Source: Gnetum montanum
Lineage: Eukaryota; Streptophyta; Gnetopsida; Gnetales; Gnetaceae
DNA: 64,000 nucleotides
Assembly: GCA_015680685.1 (NCBI GenBank)
Contig: MNCI01022611.1
Location: 1,252,800 to 1,316,799 of the forward strand
Direction: 5' to 3'
The notes beneath the pieces are model-generated. The model searched no databases and had not been told where the DNA came from. It worked only from the letters and a program-made list of their open reading frames with translations. The position numbers and the translations under genes are program-made. Below, in pieces: positions 1-10,990 of the stretch (within the stretch, counting starts at the first letter, position 1; each line of letters opens with the position of its first letter).

Positions 1-1662
1 TAAAAAGATATGATTTATAACCTATGAATTTTTACAACCTTTCTATGAAATATTAACAACCAACATTCAAGTTATGAGTGTCTATGAAAAATGTATATAT
101 AAATAAAAAGAAGAAGAAGCAATGGATAAATAAATACAAGAGCACCAAGAGAGAATACACACCATGATATATAAAGAATTTTAAGTAATTAGTAACTGAG
201 AGATATAAAGTAGAGTTACAAAATACATAGTTCATAATAATAAGATTCCAAGTAACATAACAAAATGGATAAAGAAGTGACTCAATGCTAAGAAGGAAGT
301 ATTTTTGGAGATAGGAGCAATCCCTATAACATTGATTTGATTTTATAAAGAGAAATAGAAGGTCCAAACTATGTCATATACAGCCTAGTCCAATTTCTTA
401 AATAAGAAGAGAACACTATTGGGAAGATTACAATGATTAAGAAGGGGAAAAGTCTTACAAAGAACTATTTTGTAAAGTCTAGAGAATAAAGATGGTAACT
501 CATAAAGATAAGCTAAGCTAAGTTTCCAATAAACAAACTAATGTACAAGCATTCTAGAGGAGTTTGCAAATAATTTCAAGCAAGTGATTAAGAAGAACAA
601 TATATATTCTTAAGAGTTATAAGTTCTATAAGATAATATATAATATGTTAAGTTTTCTTATGGGCTTAGATCCTTGGGTAATTAGAGTTATCCAAGTGAT
701 GTAAACTAAATTCTAATAGTTAAAAATATTTTTTGATCTTTTGAATGCAATGGTAATGTTAGACTATATATCTAAATAACTTATTATTAGATGAAAATTT
801 AAATCATGTCTTATTAGATTGTAACCCATATCAACTAACTAGGTCTAGTAATCTAATGGTTAGCACAAATATTCTAATATGTTTAGCCATATTGAGCATT
901 AAGATTAGTGCTTATTTATGTGTATAATTAGTCCTAGGACACTAAACCCTAGTTGATTATTAGTTACACTACTAGAGTTAGTGTCCTAAGGAGGATAGAA
1001 AGATCATTAAGAGTTGAGAAAATGTAGAAACATTATGACAAATACAACAAACTAGGTAGTTGAAAAATCAATTTGTAAACAAAAAAGGTAAGAAAAGTGT
1101 ATATCAACTTAGTTAGTAGTCATATTATGCAATAGACATCAACAATCATGGAGATTGATAACCTTGTCCCAATAAGGCATATTGTACCTACAAGAATGAA
1201 TAAGTTAAGAAACAACCTAGAAACAAAAGTGAAGATTACAATGTATAATGTACTTGTAAGGTCCCTAGTTAATAAAAGACATCTACTATGTCTACATTTG
1301 ACCTTGAACTAGCATAAATACTAATATCCATGAATCCTTGTAGAATTATAAGATTTAAATGTTAAGTGTTTATAAGAATTTTTACCATAGGAACTTCAAT
1401 ATCAATTCCAATCTAATATGAAAAAATTGGGATATCAAGGGATCTACAAGAAAAATAGTTCTAGTTATGGTTCTTTTTTTTAATCATACAATTTATCATA
1501 TTGCAAGAACCACAACATGGATGATTTCATGACCTTCGACAAGGGATCCAAGTTTAACTTAATATATAGGATTGAATAAAGATTGGAGAATATGATTTTT
1601 GAAATTCCAGAACTTAAGTTATAGAGACAAAGGAATGATTGAGATTTTAGAGAATCCATTGA
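1..1662. other. AT-rich region without recognisable gene
   Basis: No open frame here resembles a known family. The longest ones are short, hydrophobic or low-complexity translations of A/T-rich DNA. No LTR, tRNA or coding remnant was recognised. It is the left flank of the gypsy element that begins near 1663. Confidence 0.6.
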
Positions 1663-2442
1663 TGTGGAGCTTCCATGGATTCCACAATCCAAGCTCTCTC
1701 AATTTAAAAACAAGCCAGTTTGAATAAGAAAGAAAAGGTAAAAGCTTAACTCTTACTTAAAAAATTTACAAGCACAAGAAGGCACACATTCCCAAGGACA
1801 GACAAAAGATCCAATAAAATCCTCATACAACACTCAAGCAAAGCAATGGAACATATAAGGATGATAACCAAGGTAATTAATCAAGATTCATTGACACTCT
1901 CTATTAACTCTTGAGCTCTCCTTTTACCACCTATACTCTCGTAACTAAAAATGAAGGATAAAGAGATCTATGTGTAATTTTCCCCCTATCTCTTGATCGT
2001 CCTATTGCTTAAATTCATAATTTTGAGCTATTAAAAATCCATAAATAATTTCTCTTGGTCAACTAAGATGTCTTTGAGAAGAAGAAAACATCTTATCCAA
2101 AAGTTATCAATTCACAGAGGAGACATCTTAAAGCAATGGAAGATATCTTGTTGAGAAGTGAGATGTCTTGCAGATGTGTGAGATGTCTTGTAGGAGACAT
2201 CTTGAGTTAGTGGAGATGTGTTAAGAATAGAGGAGACTTCTTTCTCCCAATGAGACAACTCTGCAAATAAGCTCACAAAAACTCAAAATTTTGGCTTTGA
2301 AGTTTTGAGCATCCAAACACCTACAAACATTCCCATAAATACCAAAACATCTCAGAATCATCAATAACAAGACCAATACAACAAGCCACATACACATAAA
2401 ACACATTGAGAATTACACATGGGATGGGTGACTTTCTCATCA
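1663..2442 (-). repeat. 3' LTR of element A
   Basis: This segment is collinear with 7891-8668, for example in the block starting AATCCAAGCTCTCTC and in the last bases before CTCATCA. On the element strand it begins TGATGAG. The interior (2060-2260) is crowded with copies of AGATGTCT and its complement AGACATCT in both orientations. An adjacent purine-rich tract on the element side supports its being the 3' copy. Confidence 0.75.
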
Positions 2443-2649
2443 TCTTTTCTACCCTTAAAATTTAAACTTTCCTTCTAGTTGGCTATATAGCATTAAGCCC
2501 CTTCAAATCCAAGTCTTTCTCATGAATTAACATAGCATTTTCAAGCCCTTCATCATTCCAATGCACTAACTACTCATGTATCTTTCTATCTTTTCTACTT
2601 CTAGCCTTCCTTTCTTATAATAGAATAGCTTTTTTTCGTGACTTAGTTG

Positions 2650-3900
2650 AGTTTGGCTCTTTAAGTACACTATTGATGATCCCAAGACTATCCTCTATGT
2701 CTAATATAAACATTCCCACTGTATGAGCTACAATCTAAAATATTAAAGATATAAGAAATAGAAAAATTATTAGGTAAATCAATCTCATAAGAATTTGGAT
2801 TTATTTTAGTCTTAATTTTAAATGGATTAATTCTTATTAACTTGCACTTATATAAGTGTACATTCTTTTGCATCTCCTTGCTCAAATAGATCTAAACATA
2901 ATCACCAATATAGAAATCAATTACCTTCTTATCATCATTGATCTTAGAAGACACCACCTTTTTTTTCAAGTGATATTTAACTTACTAATGTAATTCTTTC
3001 ATTTTCTTAACAAATTTAAAACTTAAAAAGGCACAATCTTCAAATTTTCTCAACTCATTAACCATTCTTGATGAAAAATCATAATCTAATACAAAGGTAC
3101 TCTTACCAATGCTAGAATGGAAAGCATTATTGTATGAAAACTCAACATGAGCCAACATAGTTTTCCATATTTAAGGTTAATCATCACACAAATATCTAAA
3201 TATCTTTAATAAAGATCTATTGACAACTTTAGTTTTTCCATTGGGTTGATGTTGATAAGCTGTACAAAAAGGTAACTTGGTCCCAAGTAATTTCTAAAGT
3301 AATCTTCAAACATGACTAGTAAATTTGACATTCCTATCACTTACAATGTTCAAAGGAATGGCATGTAATCTCACAACATGATGAAAGAATAAATGGGCAA
3401 CATAGGAAGCATCACTAATTATCTTACATGCAATAAAATGAGCCATCTTAGTAAATCTATTAACCAAAACAAGTATTGAGTCATGATCAAATTTTGTCTT
3501 AGGAATGTCATAAACAAAGTCCAAATAAATACTTTCCCAAGGAGCATTCAAGATTGTTAAAGATAGATAATAACCATCAATACCTTTTTCCTCTTTGAAA
3601 TTTTGACATACATAATATTCTTTTACAAATTTAACCACATCTCTTACATACTTAGCTAAAAGTGATTTTTTCTCATAAATTCCAATGTCTTTTTTTTTCC
3701 CATTTGTATTTCCATGTTACTTTGATGATTTTCTTTAATAAGTTTGGATCTAAAGCCATAATTTGGAATACAAATATTTCCATCCTTGAATAAAAACTCA
3801 TTCTTTACATGATAAGCTTTCCATTTATTAGTTCTTCCTAGAAATGGAAAACTTAACTCTTTCCAAATTGCACCAAAATCATTATCATTAGGGTACAATG
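2650..3900 (-). pseudogene. Integrase remnant of element A
   Basis: The family inserts retroelement cDNA into the host chromosome. Reading leftward on the minus strand, 3656-3898 is an H2C2-like segment (AYHVKNEFLFKDGNICIP, then KTLEFMRKNHF). The stretch at 3306-3638 is the catalytic core, with WESIYLDFVYDIPKT, VNRFTKMAHFIACK and IVSDRNVKF. The region 3060-3305 continues with GTKLPFCTAYQHQPNGKTKVVN, in which the usual Gln-Thr-Glu of the third catalytic residue reads Lys-Thr-Lys, a G-to-A type loss of the catalytic Glu. A further remnant runs on to about 2690. Stops interrupt the frame at several places. The family assignment is firm; the exact ends are approximate. Confidence 0.85.
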
Positions 3901-3999
3901 AAGTAAAATAGTCAAAACCTTAAACTTCCACTTTAGAAGAAACAACATGAATTTTAGACAAAGCATCAGCTAGAACATTAGCCTTGTCACTTCTATGTT

Positions 4000-4340
4000 T
4001 TAAAAATAAAACTCTTGCAATTGTTCTACCCATTTCATTTGTTTGGCATTCAAGTCCTTTTGAGAGTTCAAAACTTGAAGTGTCCTATGATCAATTAATA
4101 AAAAAAAACTCTGATCTAGCAAGTACTGTCTCCACTGTTTGATAGCTTGAAGTATAGCATATAATTCTTTCTCATATGTGCTATACCTTTTTTCTAGATT
4201 CATTTAACTTTTCAAAAAAGAATACAATTAGCTTAAACTCTTGAGAAACCATACCTCCAATAGCAAGCCCACTTGCATCCACTTCCACTTCAAAAATTTT
4301 TGAGAATTTTGAAATTTCTAAAACTGCAACACTACAAATC
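4000..4340 (-). pseudogene. RNase H remnant of element A
   Basis: Minus-strand translation gives RYSTYEKELYAILQAIKQW, then LLIDHRTLQVLNSQKDLNAK and MKWVEQLQEF. This is the typical plant Ty3/gypsy RNase H region (YSTYDKELYA and DH.L). The domain degrades the RNA strand of the RNA/DNA hybrid during reverse transcription. Its upstream half continues to about 4340 with a stop or frame change. It lies between RT and integrase as expected. Confidence 0.82.
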
Positions 4341-4399
4341 TTCATCTTCAATGCTTGAAAAGATTTTTTTTTTCATTATTCAACTCAAAGTTTAAAATT

Positions 4400-5100
4400 T
4401 TCTTCAAACAAGAGAGCATAAGCCATGTAATAGAACTAAAATTTCAAATAAACATCCTATAGAAACTAGCCAAACCAAGAAAAGATCTCATCTCTCCCAC
4501 ATCTCTATGCTAAGTCTACTCTTTGATTGCCTTAATCTTTCTTGGTTTCATCTAGATTTGATTTCTATAGACAATATGACATAAGTACATAATTTCCTTC
4601 ATAAAATTGCATTTCTTAGAATTGATTACTAGCTTAGCCTCATGTAACTTTGAACATATCAATTTAAAATTGTGCACATGTTCTTCCTCTATAGAACTAT
4701 ACACAAGAATATCATCAAAGAAAACAATGCAAAATTTATCATTGAGATCCCTTTGAACCTTATGCATAAGTCTCATGAAAATGGCTAAAGCATTGGTTAG
4801 CCTAAAAGGCATGACTAACCACTCATACAAGCCATTCAATGTCTTAAAACCTATTTTTCATTCATCTCCCTACCTAATTCTTATTTGATTATATCCATTC
4901 TTTAAATCAATTTTGGAGAAAATTTCAGAATTAGCAAGTATATCAAGAAAGTCATCCATTCTAGAAATATGAAACCTATGCTTCATAGTGATCCAATTAA
5001 CAAACCTAGAATCTGTGTCCATTCTTAATTCATTTATATCCTTCTTGGGAACAAATATAGAAGGAATGGCATAAGGAGAGATGGATTCCTTAATGAAGCT
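4400..5100 (-). pseudogene. Reverse transcriptase remnant of element A
   Basis: On the minus strand, 4880-4990 reads MDDFLDILANSEIFSKIDLK followed by NGYNQIRI, the substrate-binding part of plant gypsy RT. The stretch 4552-4839 reads NGLYEWLVMPFRLTNA and then the catalytic block VFFDDILVYS. The usual YxDD motif is FFDD here, so both Asp are kept. In-frame stops near 4855-4875 separate the two pieces. The enzyme would copy the element RNA into DNA in virus-like particles; this copy is dead. Confidence 0.88.
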
Positions 5101-5479
5101 GTTAGAGAGTAATTCATTTTTTATTTGTAAAATTCTTTCCTTTGATTTTGAGTTATGTGGTAAGCTCTCACATTTGGGATGGTAGCTCTAGGCATGAAAT
5201 TAATTTTGTTGTTGAATGGACTATATTGATGGAAGTCCTTCCAATTTATTCTTGAAAAAATTAGCAAATTCCAATGCTAAGGGTTACACCAATAGAGGAA
5301 GTTCATTTGAAGGCTCCTCTTCTCTTGTTACAAGTTTTGACATGATGACAAAACCATGCCTAGCTTCTTCATGAACCTATAAATATTCTTGCTCACTTAG
5401 AAAGACCAATGTAGCATTTGTAGTGACATTTTCCTTATACCACTGTCAAGTCATAAGGATAAATTCATGTACCCCATCT

Positions 5480-5800
5480 TCTCTTGGTACTAATCAAACA
5501 TTTCTTGCACCACTAAAAGAATCCTTATCAAAATTGCAAGTTACTTCCCAAAATGATATCAGCATGATCAATTGGGAGAATCTCATTCTATACTTTGTCT
5601 TTAACTTGAAAAATAAAATACATCTCTCCTTCACTTCTTGAAAATGATCTTTTGAAAGCTAATTAACTCTATAGGGTCTAGGATATGAAAATATCTTCAA
5701 ACCAAGCTTAGTAACAATCTTTGAAAAAATCACATTCTCTTGGGAACCACCATCAATCAAAATGTATACTCATTTTCTCCTCTCAAGATACCTAGCCCTA
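5480..5800 (-). pseudogene. Retropepsin-like protease remnant of element A
   Basis: Minus-strand translation across 5640-5770 gives a block reading ILIDGGSQENVI, KIVTKLGLK and YPRPYRVN. This is the plant gypsy variant of the aspartic-protease active site, with IDGGS in place of D[ST]GA. One stop lies just upstream of the motif (near 5770) and another just downstream. Further left, a block with EVTCNFDKDSF sits where the second conserved protease motif is expected but is degenerate. The protease would cleave the Gag-Pol polyprotein. Confidence 0.7.
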
Positions 5801-5959
5801 ATCCTAAATAGCATCTTTCTCATAGGATCTTTATTGATGTTCATATTTTCCATAAAACTACAAGAATTAATTTTGTTTACATCTTCTATCATAGGGAACA
5901 TGAGGATTACCTTCATTAGAGGACTCTCACTTTTCCATGGTTTGGAGTTCTTTGCTCTT

Positions 5960-7130
5960 GAAGAACTTTGGCTTCTTACATTTTCATTATTTGTGTCCCA
6001 TCTTACCACAATTGAAGCATTAAAGTTTGAAAGCATAGCCATTCTCTTAATCCTTTCCTTTCATAGAATAGTCTTTCTTGGAATCTTGGATCTTCTTGGA
6101 CTTCTCTTGCTTCTCATTTGTGTCTTCTTTAACATTTTCTTTCTCCTTGACTTCTTTATCATCATTAAAAGCTTTGGATTCCTTGTCCTTAGAAGATTTG
6201 GTACCTCTATTATAGCCTTGGTATTTCTTCTTATCTTTAAGAGCTATATCAAAAGCCTCATCTAATTTTTGGGATTCATAAAATGTTAGCTCTTTAATCA
6301 TCCTTGGAAATTGGATGCGTATTCATAGTCATCCTAATGGACTTTTTCTTGCTAGAAGGCTTTGCTAAAAATAAATGTAAAAGTCCTTCATAATTTTATT
6401 ATCTTACCTTAGGTATTTTAATTTTTGAATATCATCTTATCTATAATGAGTCTTCTCAGATTTTTGCTTGAGCATGAACTACATTAGAGATTAATATTTG
6501 ATAGGAGTGCCATTTTTAAACCCTAAAAATTTCTTTTCTTTTTTCACCATAGAAGTGCCATGCCTTCTAATTTGGTTTCAACATATGACACCTTTAGATA
6601 GTCTTATACATCTTTAATATTAAAGTATTTATTGACCATTTTTAGCCAAGAGAGAATTTTTTATGTCTTCCATTTTATTAAATAATTTGAATTTAACAAA
6701 AGACATTCTTAAAGCATGTATAAAAGCTTTAGCAAGTTTAACATCAATTCCTTCATATTACTTTCTTTGAGACTTAAAAGAGAGTTCCTTCTTCCCTTTC
6801 CTTAGAAAGATGAACTCTTGAGACTTACTATTAATACTAGAAGCATGAATAAATGCATCATATTGATCTTCTTCTTCTTCAAGGTCTTCATTTTGAAAAT
6901 AAAGATCATCTTCAAGGGGTGGCATGGAAGAATATCTTGATGAAAAATTATTTTAGTTATTCCCTTACTTAGATAATTTTGATGAGGAAGCATATCCTTT
7001 GTTCTCTTCTAGCTTTTTAAGTTTCTCAACAATGAGCTTAAGAGAATTTCTTATGTCATTCATGTCTCTTGAAAAAGCTTGAATTGTCTAATTCTTTAGA
7101 GGCATGATGGAAAATAACCTAAAGGAAATT
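5960..7130 (-). pseudogene. Gag remnant of element A with CCHC zinc knuckle
   Basis: The diagnostic piece is a zinc knuckle at about 5985-6030 on the minus strand, reading CFNCGKMGHK, two stops, then KC (CX2CX4HX4C with two internal stops). Upstream, 6047-6301 is a very Lys/Glu/Asp-rich stretch typical of the region just before a Gag knuckle. The more N-terminal part (to about 7130) is too decayed to align by eye. Gag would form the particle and bind element RNA. The plus-strand reading of 5762-6265 is a hydrophobic shadow of this gene. Confidence 0.72.
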
Positions 7131-7466
7131 TTTAAAAGATTCCATAACAAAAAAGTGAAATATTCAAGAATTTTAAATGAATGAAAATAAAATTACTCAA
7201 ATGTTATGAGAAATGAGTTCAATATCTTCAAAGCCTACCTATTATAAGCTAGTGGATGTTCAATTCTATAATTATCTTTAAATTCTTTAAAGATATGACA
7301 TCTTAGAAAGAAAAAAAATGAATTTTTATAGCCCTAAGATGAATGAAATAAATAACAAGATAAAATTCATACAAGCTTAAGAATTTTAAATGATTTTTTG
7401 AAATTAAGATGAGAGTTATCCACTTAAGTACAATTTTCTTCAATTCCAATGTTTTAATACCAATCT

Positions 7467-7875
7467 AACATGGAGCCTATCTGAATTGATGTCAAAAGAA
7501 TCCATACCACAAGCTTCATAAGGAAATTCAACTTAGAAAACAAGAACAACACAATGAAATGGAGAAATTTTCCATTTTATTAAGAAAACTCTCAAAATGT
7601 AGAGAAATACCTCAAATATGAGGAGCCAATGTTAGCTCACAAATCCCCTAATCATCTTAGAGGTCATACATATCCCCTCTTAATCCTCAACTACTCATAA
7701 TGGATCCAAATCTCAAACAAGACACTCATAAGAGATTCTCTTAACCTCTCTCCATTTTTTTTCCTTACCTCTCACTCAATTTCCCTTGCATAAGCTTTCT
7801 TCTTGCAAAACCTTTCAAGAGATCTCTCAAATCCTTAACTCTCTTTTCTCACTCTTCCCCAAATTTAGGTCTTGA
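7467..7875 (-). repeat. Unassigned LTR-like segment between gag and the right LTR of element A
   Basis: The segment lies between two similar junction sequences (CCAATCTAA at about 7458 and 7880). On the element strand each reads TTAGATTGG followed by a degenerate primer-binding-like sequence. It contains oligo-purine and oligo-pyrimidine stretches and no coding remnant. It could be a second, unrelated LTR or simply the 5' leader of element A. I could not find a partner copy in the window. Confidence 0.3.
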
Positions 7876-7890
7876 ATTCCAATCTAATGC

Positions 7891-8668
7891 TAATGAGCTC
7901 CATTTGATTCCATAATCCAAGCTCTCTCAATTTAAAAACAAGCCAATTTAAATAAGAAAGAAAAGGTAAAGTTTTATTCTTACTCAAAATGAGAATTTAC
8001 AAGCACAAGGAAACACCCACTACCAAGGAAAAACAAAAGATCTAATACAATCATCATACTACACTCAAACAAAGTAATCACACACATAAGGATGATGACC
8101 AAGGTAATTATTCAAGCCTTACTCAAACACTCTTTCTCAACTCTTAAGCTCTCCTTTTAATTCCTAGACTCTTTTAACTAAAAAATGAAGGATCAAGAGA
8201 TCTATTTATACTTTTTCTCCTCTTTCTCTTTATCTTTCTATTATTTAAATTTATAATTTTAAGTCATTAAAAATCTATACATAATGTCTTATGATCAGCT
8301 AAGATATCTTTGGGAAGTAGGAGATGCCCTAGCTGAATGTTATCAATTTACAGAGAAGACATCTTGTCTTGCTAAGAAGTGAAACATCTTGTAGATGTGT
8401 ATGACATCTTGAGTTAGTGTAGACATCTTGAGAATGCAGGATATGTCTTTCTCCCAAATGAGATGTCTATCCCAAAAAGCTCACAAAAATTCAAGATTCT
8501 TACTTTGAAATTCTAAGCATCTAGATACCTTTAAACATTTCCACATATGCCAAAAATCATGGAATCATTACTAACAAGACCAATACAAGAAGATATACAT
8601 ACACATAAATAAAACATAAACAAAACACACATTAAGGATTACACATGAGTTGGGTGATATCCTCATCA
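7891..8668 (-). repeat. 5' LTR of element A
   Basis: Collinear with 1663-2442, with many substitutions and small indels. Like its partner it carries a cluster of AGATGTCT/AGACATCT motifs (about 8300-8470). It lies on the gag side of a minus-strand element, so it is the 5' LTR. Confidence 0.75.
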
Positions 8669-10560
8669 TCCATATAGCCTTAACATTCGTATTTAAAAGT
8701 TATTCATCAAGATGATGTATATGTGTTATCAAAATGCATTTGATCATTAACCCAACATGTCTAGATGTTAGAATTTTTAAAGCACCTTACATTATTAACA
8801 ATATTAAGAAAATTTTGAAATATAAAGTACTCCTATCTTATGGATCAAATGTTACACCCTAGAAGGGGATGGGGTAAATAAGATTTATTAATGCAAATTT
8901 GTTACAATTAAACTATGATTAGATTGCAACTAGTATGGACATAAATCATGCAAGAAAGATAGAGATTTTAAGCTCAAGAATACAATAAGGAATTTTTCTT
9001 AGCCTTCTTACATAGTCATGTCTACCTTAAATATCTTTACCTTTTTTCTTAATATGCTTTACTGCTACTAATATATAGTTCTTCAACCAATGATCCATCT
9101 CCACCTTGCCATCATTGGGCTAAAGAACCATGATGTTCATAGAGAAACTCTTCTTAATGCCAATGACCTTTCTCTATCTACAAACAAAATATTTAATGAA
9201 ATTAAACTTACAATAATGATTTTTTATTGAATCCAATATTTCTCTAGTGAATCTATTTGGAATTACATGCAATGCTACCAAATTCAATAGTTGATTCGTT
9301 ACGCGGATCCATCATTTCTTTGTCATTCTACAAGTTACCTAGTGATTTATATGAATCTATTACTTAAGAAATTTCTAGCAAATATGTTTTTGTATAAATT
9401 TTGAATCATTTACCTCATTCCTTAATTTTTTTAAGTCATTTAAATATAGTTTTTAAGGATTTATGATTAGATGCTATCCATGCATGTTATTTATCAAACT
9501 CATTTTTGTTGGTAGAATATGTTGATTTAGCAATGGTTTCTACGACCCTTGATATTGGTTTCACTCATCTTTATGGTTTATTAATTATTTGAAACTGGAA
9601 TCCCTCATTTAATCTAGCATCTCCTAAATTTCAAAGGGTTCCTGGTTTTGTTGAATTGTTGAATCTTTCATTAATTAAAAATTTGAAAAGGATATTGTTT
9701 TTTCAATTAGGCTAATCAGGAATTTTGAAATCCAATTTATAGCTAGTGGTTTTCATAAAATTTGATATATGATTGTGGTGGATTTTGATTCACTTAAGTT
9801 AGATATTCTTCTATGTGCTATCAGAATTGATTTCATGTAAAAGGTTATTTATTACATTCTTCTAAAGTCATTTCACTATTGTCATTGAAAAGGTCATATG
9901 TTTGATTTATGTCTTTTTATGTTGTGAAAAAAGGCTAGCACTAAGCTACTATAAATACTATTAAGGTTTCTTTTGCAAATATTCTAAATCCTACTAAGAT
10001 TCTTTCTACCTATGTTCTCAATCCTACAATGATTTCTTTTGCTAATGTTTCAATAGTTAGCCATCCTTTTCTTTTATTACTATTCAAAAAAATATACTTT
10101 TGAGGAAAGTTCTAGTCAAATCAATTTCAAAGAATTCCTTAATAACTAAGGAGAAATAATTATTTATTTGTAAGGCATTACAAAATGCTATTGTTAATTT
10201 AGATAATTTCTAAATGGTTCTTTATAATAAAAAATGTTGAGGAAGTCTATTTATTGGAGATTACATGCCAAATCTTTGGAAGAGGCAACATGTTTAAGAT
10301 ATTTAAACTAGTAAAAATTCATTTGTAACTATTAGTCAAGATATAATATCTTTTGATAATATTGATTCTACTGATAAGGTGGATGTCTCCTCCTCCTCTA
10401 TATAGTGTTAATATTTTTATAGAATGTTCAATTTCCTACCCCAATGAGGAGGTTTTTTAGGATTAGTTGTAACCATAAAAACTTGAAAAGGCATCCTCAA
10501 AATCATTACGCCTTTCCTTTTTGTTAATTTTGAGTTTCTCCTCTCTATAATCTCTTCTAC
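8669..10560. other. AT-rich intergenic stretch
   Basis: No coding remnant could be assigned. The plus strand between about 9480 and 10500 has somewhat longer gene-like runs broken by stops, but none matches a motif I can name. A short (TA)n run follows at about 10565-10590. Confidence 0.5.
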
Positions 10561-10714
10561 TTTTGTACTCTCAATTTATATATATATATATAGCTATATA
10601 CATCTAGCACCTAAAATTAAGCTTACTCTAATTCTATGATGCAAAAGTATCTATGTGTCTTCATCTACCATTTAAAAATTTTGATTACTAAAATATAGAT
10701 TAACATATCTAGCT

Positions 10715-10990
10715 ATGAATATGTGTGTGCGTGCATGTGTGCGTGCATGCGTGCATGTGTGCGTGCATGCGTGTGTGTCCATGTGTGTGTGCATGGCTAC
10801 GTGCATGCATGTGGGTGTGCATCTGCATGTGTGTGTGCATGTGCATGTGTGTCTGCATGTGTGTGTGCATGCATGCATGAATGTGTGTGTGCATGGGTGC
10901 ATGTGTGTGTCTGCGTGTGCACGTGTGTGTCTGTCAATAATGATGCCTTGTGTATGTGTGCGCGTACTTGAGCACGCACATGTGTGTATT
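10715..10990. repeat. Compound (TG)n/(TGCA)n/(TGCG)n microsatellite
   Basis: About 275 bp of alternating purine-pyrimidine sequence, mainly TGTGTG, GCATGC and GTGCGTGC units with interruptions. It produces overlapping Cys/His/Val-rich open frames on both strands that are not genes. Such sequence is prone to slippage and can adopt Z-form DNA. Confidence 0.95.

Larger units (their letters stand above)
1663..8668 (-). mobile_element. Decayed Ty3/gypsy LTR retrotransposon (chromovirus-like), element A
   Basis: The element is bounded by two direct repeats of about 780 bp (1663-2442 and 7891-8668). The minus strand reads gag, protease, RT, RNase H, integrase from right to left, which is the Ty3/gypsy order. 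The integrase resembles the plant chromovirus type, with a DFV-like block followed by a VNRFTKMAHFIACK block. All domains carry stops or frameshifts, so this copy cannot make protein. A purine tract (minus strand AAGGGTAGAAAAGA, just right of 2442) sits where a polypurine tract is expected. I found no convincing target-site duplication, so the outer ends could be off by a few bases. A 430-bp segment at 7467-7875 between the right LTR and gag is not explained. Confidence 0.8.

Noticed and set aside
1-367. Hydrophobic 104-residue minus-strand frame
   Set aside because: It is a Phe/Leu/Tyr-rich translation of AT-rich DNA, with no supporting motif or context.
5762-6265. A 167-residue hydrophobic plus-strand frame that looks like a membrane protein
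   Set aside because: It is antisense to the Gag knuckle and Lys/Glu-rich region of element A. Lys/Glu codons read backwards give Phe/Leu-rich sequence.
9480-10500. Possible LINE ORF1 or similar remnant on the plus strand
   Set aside because: No knuckle, DUF4283 or other motif could be read in any frame, so the impression was too weak to annotate.
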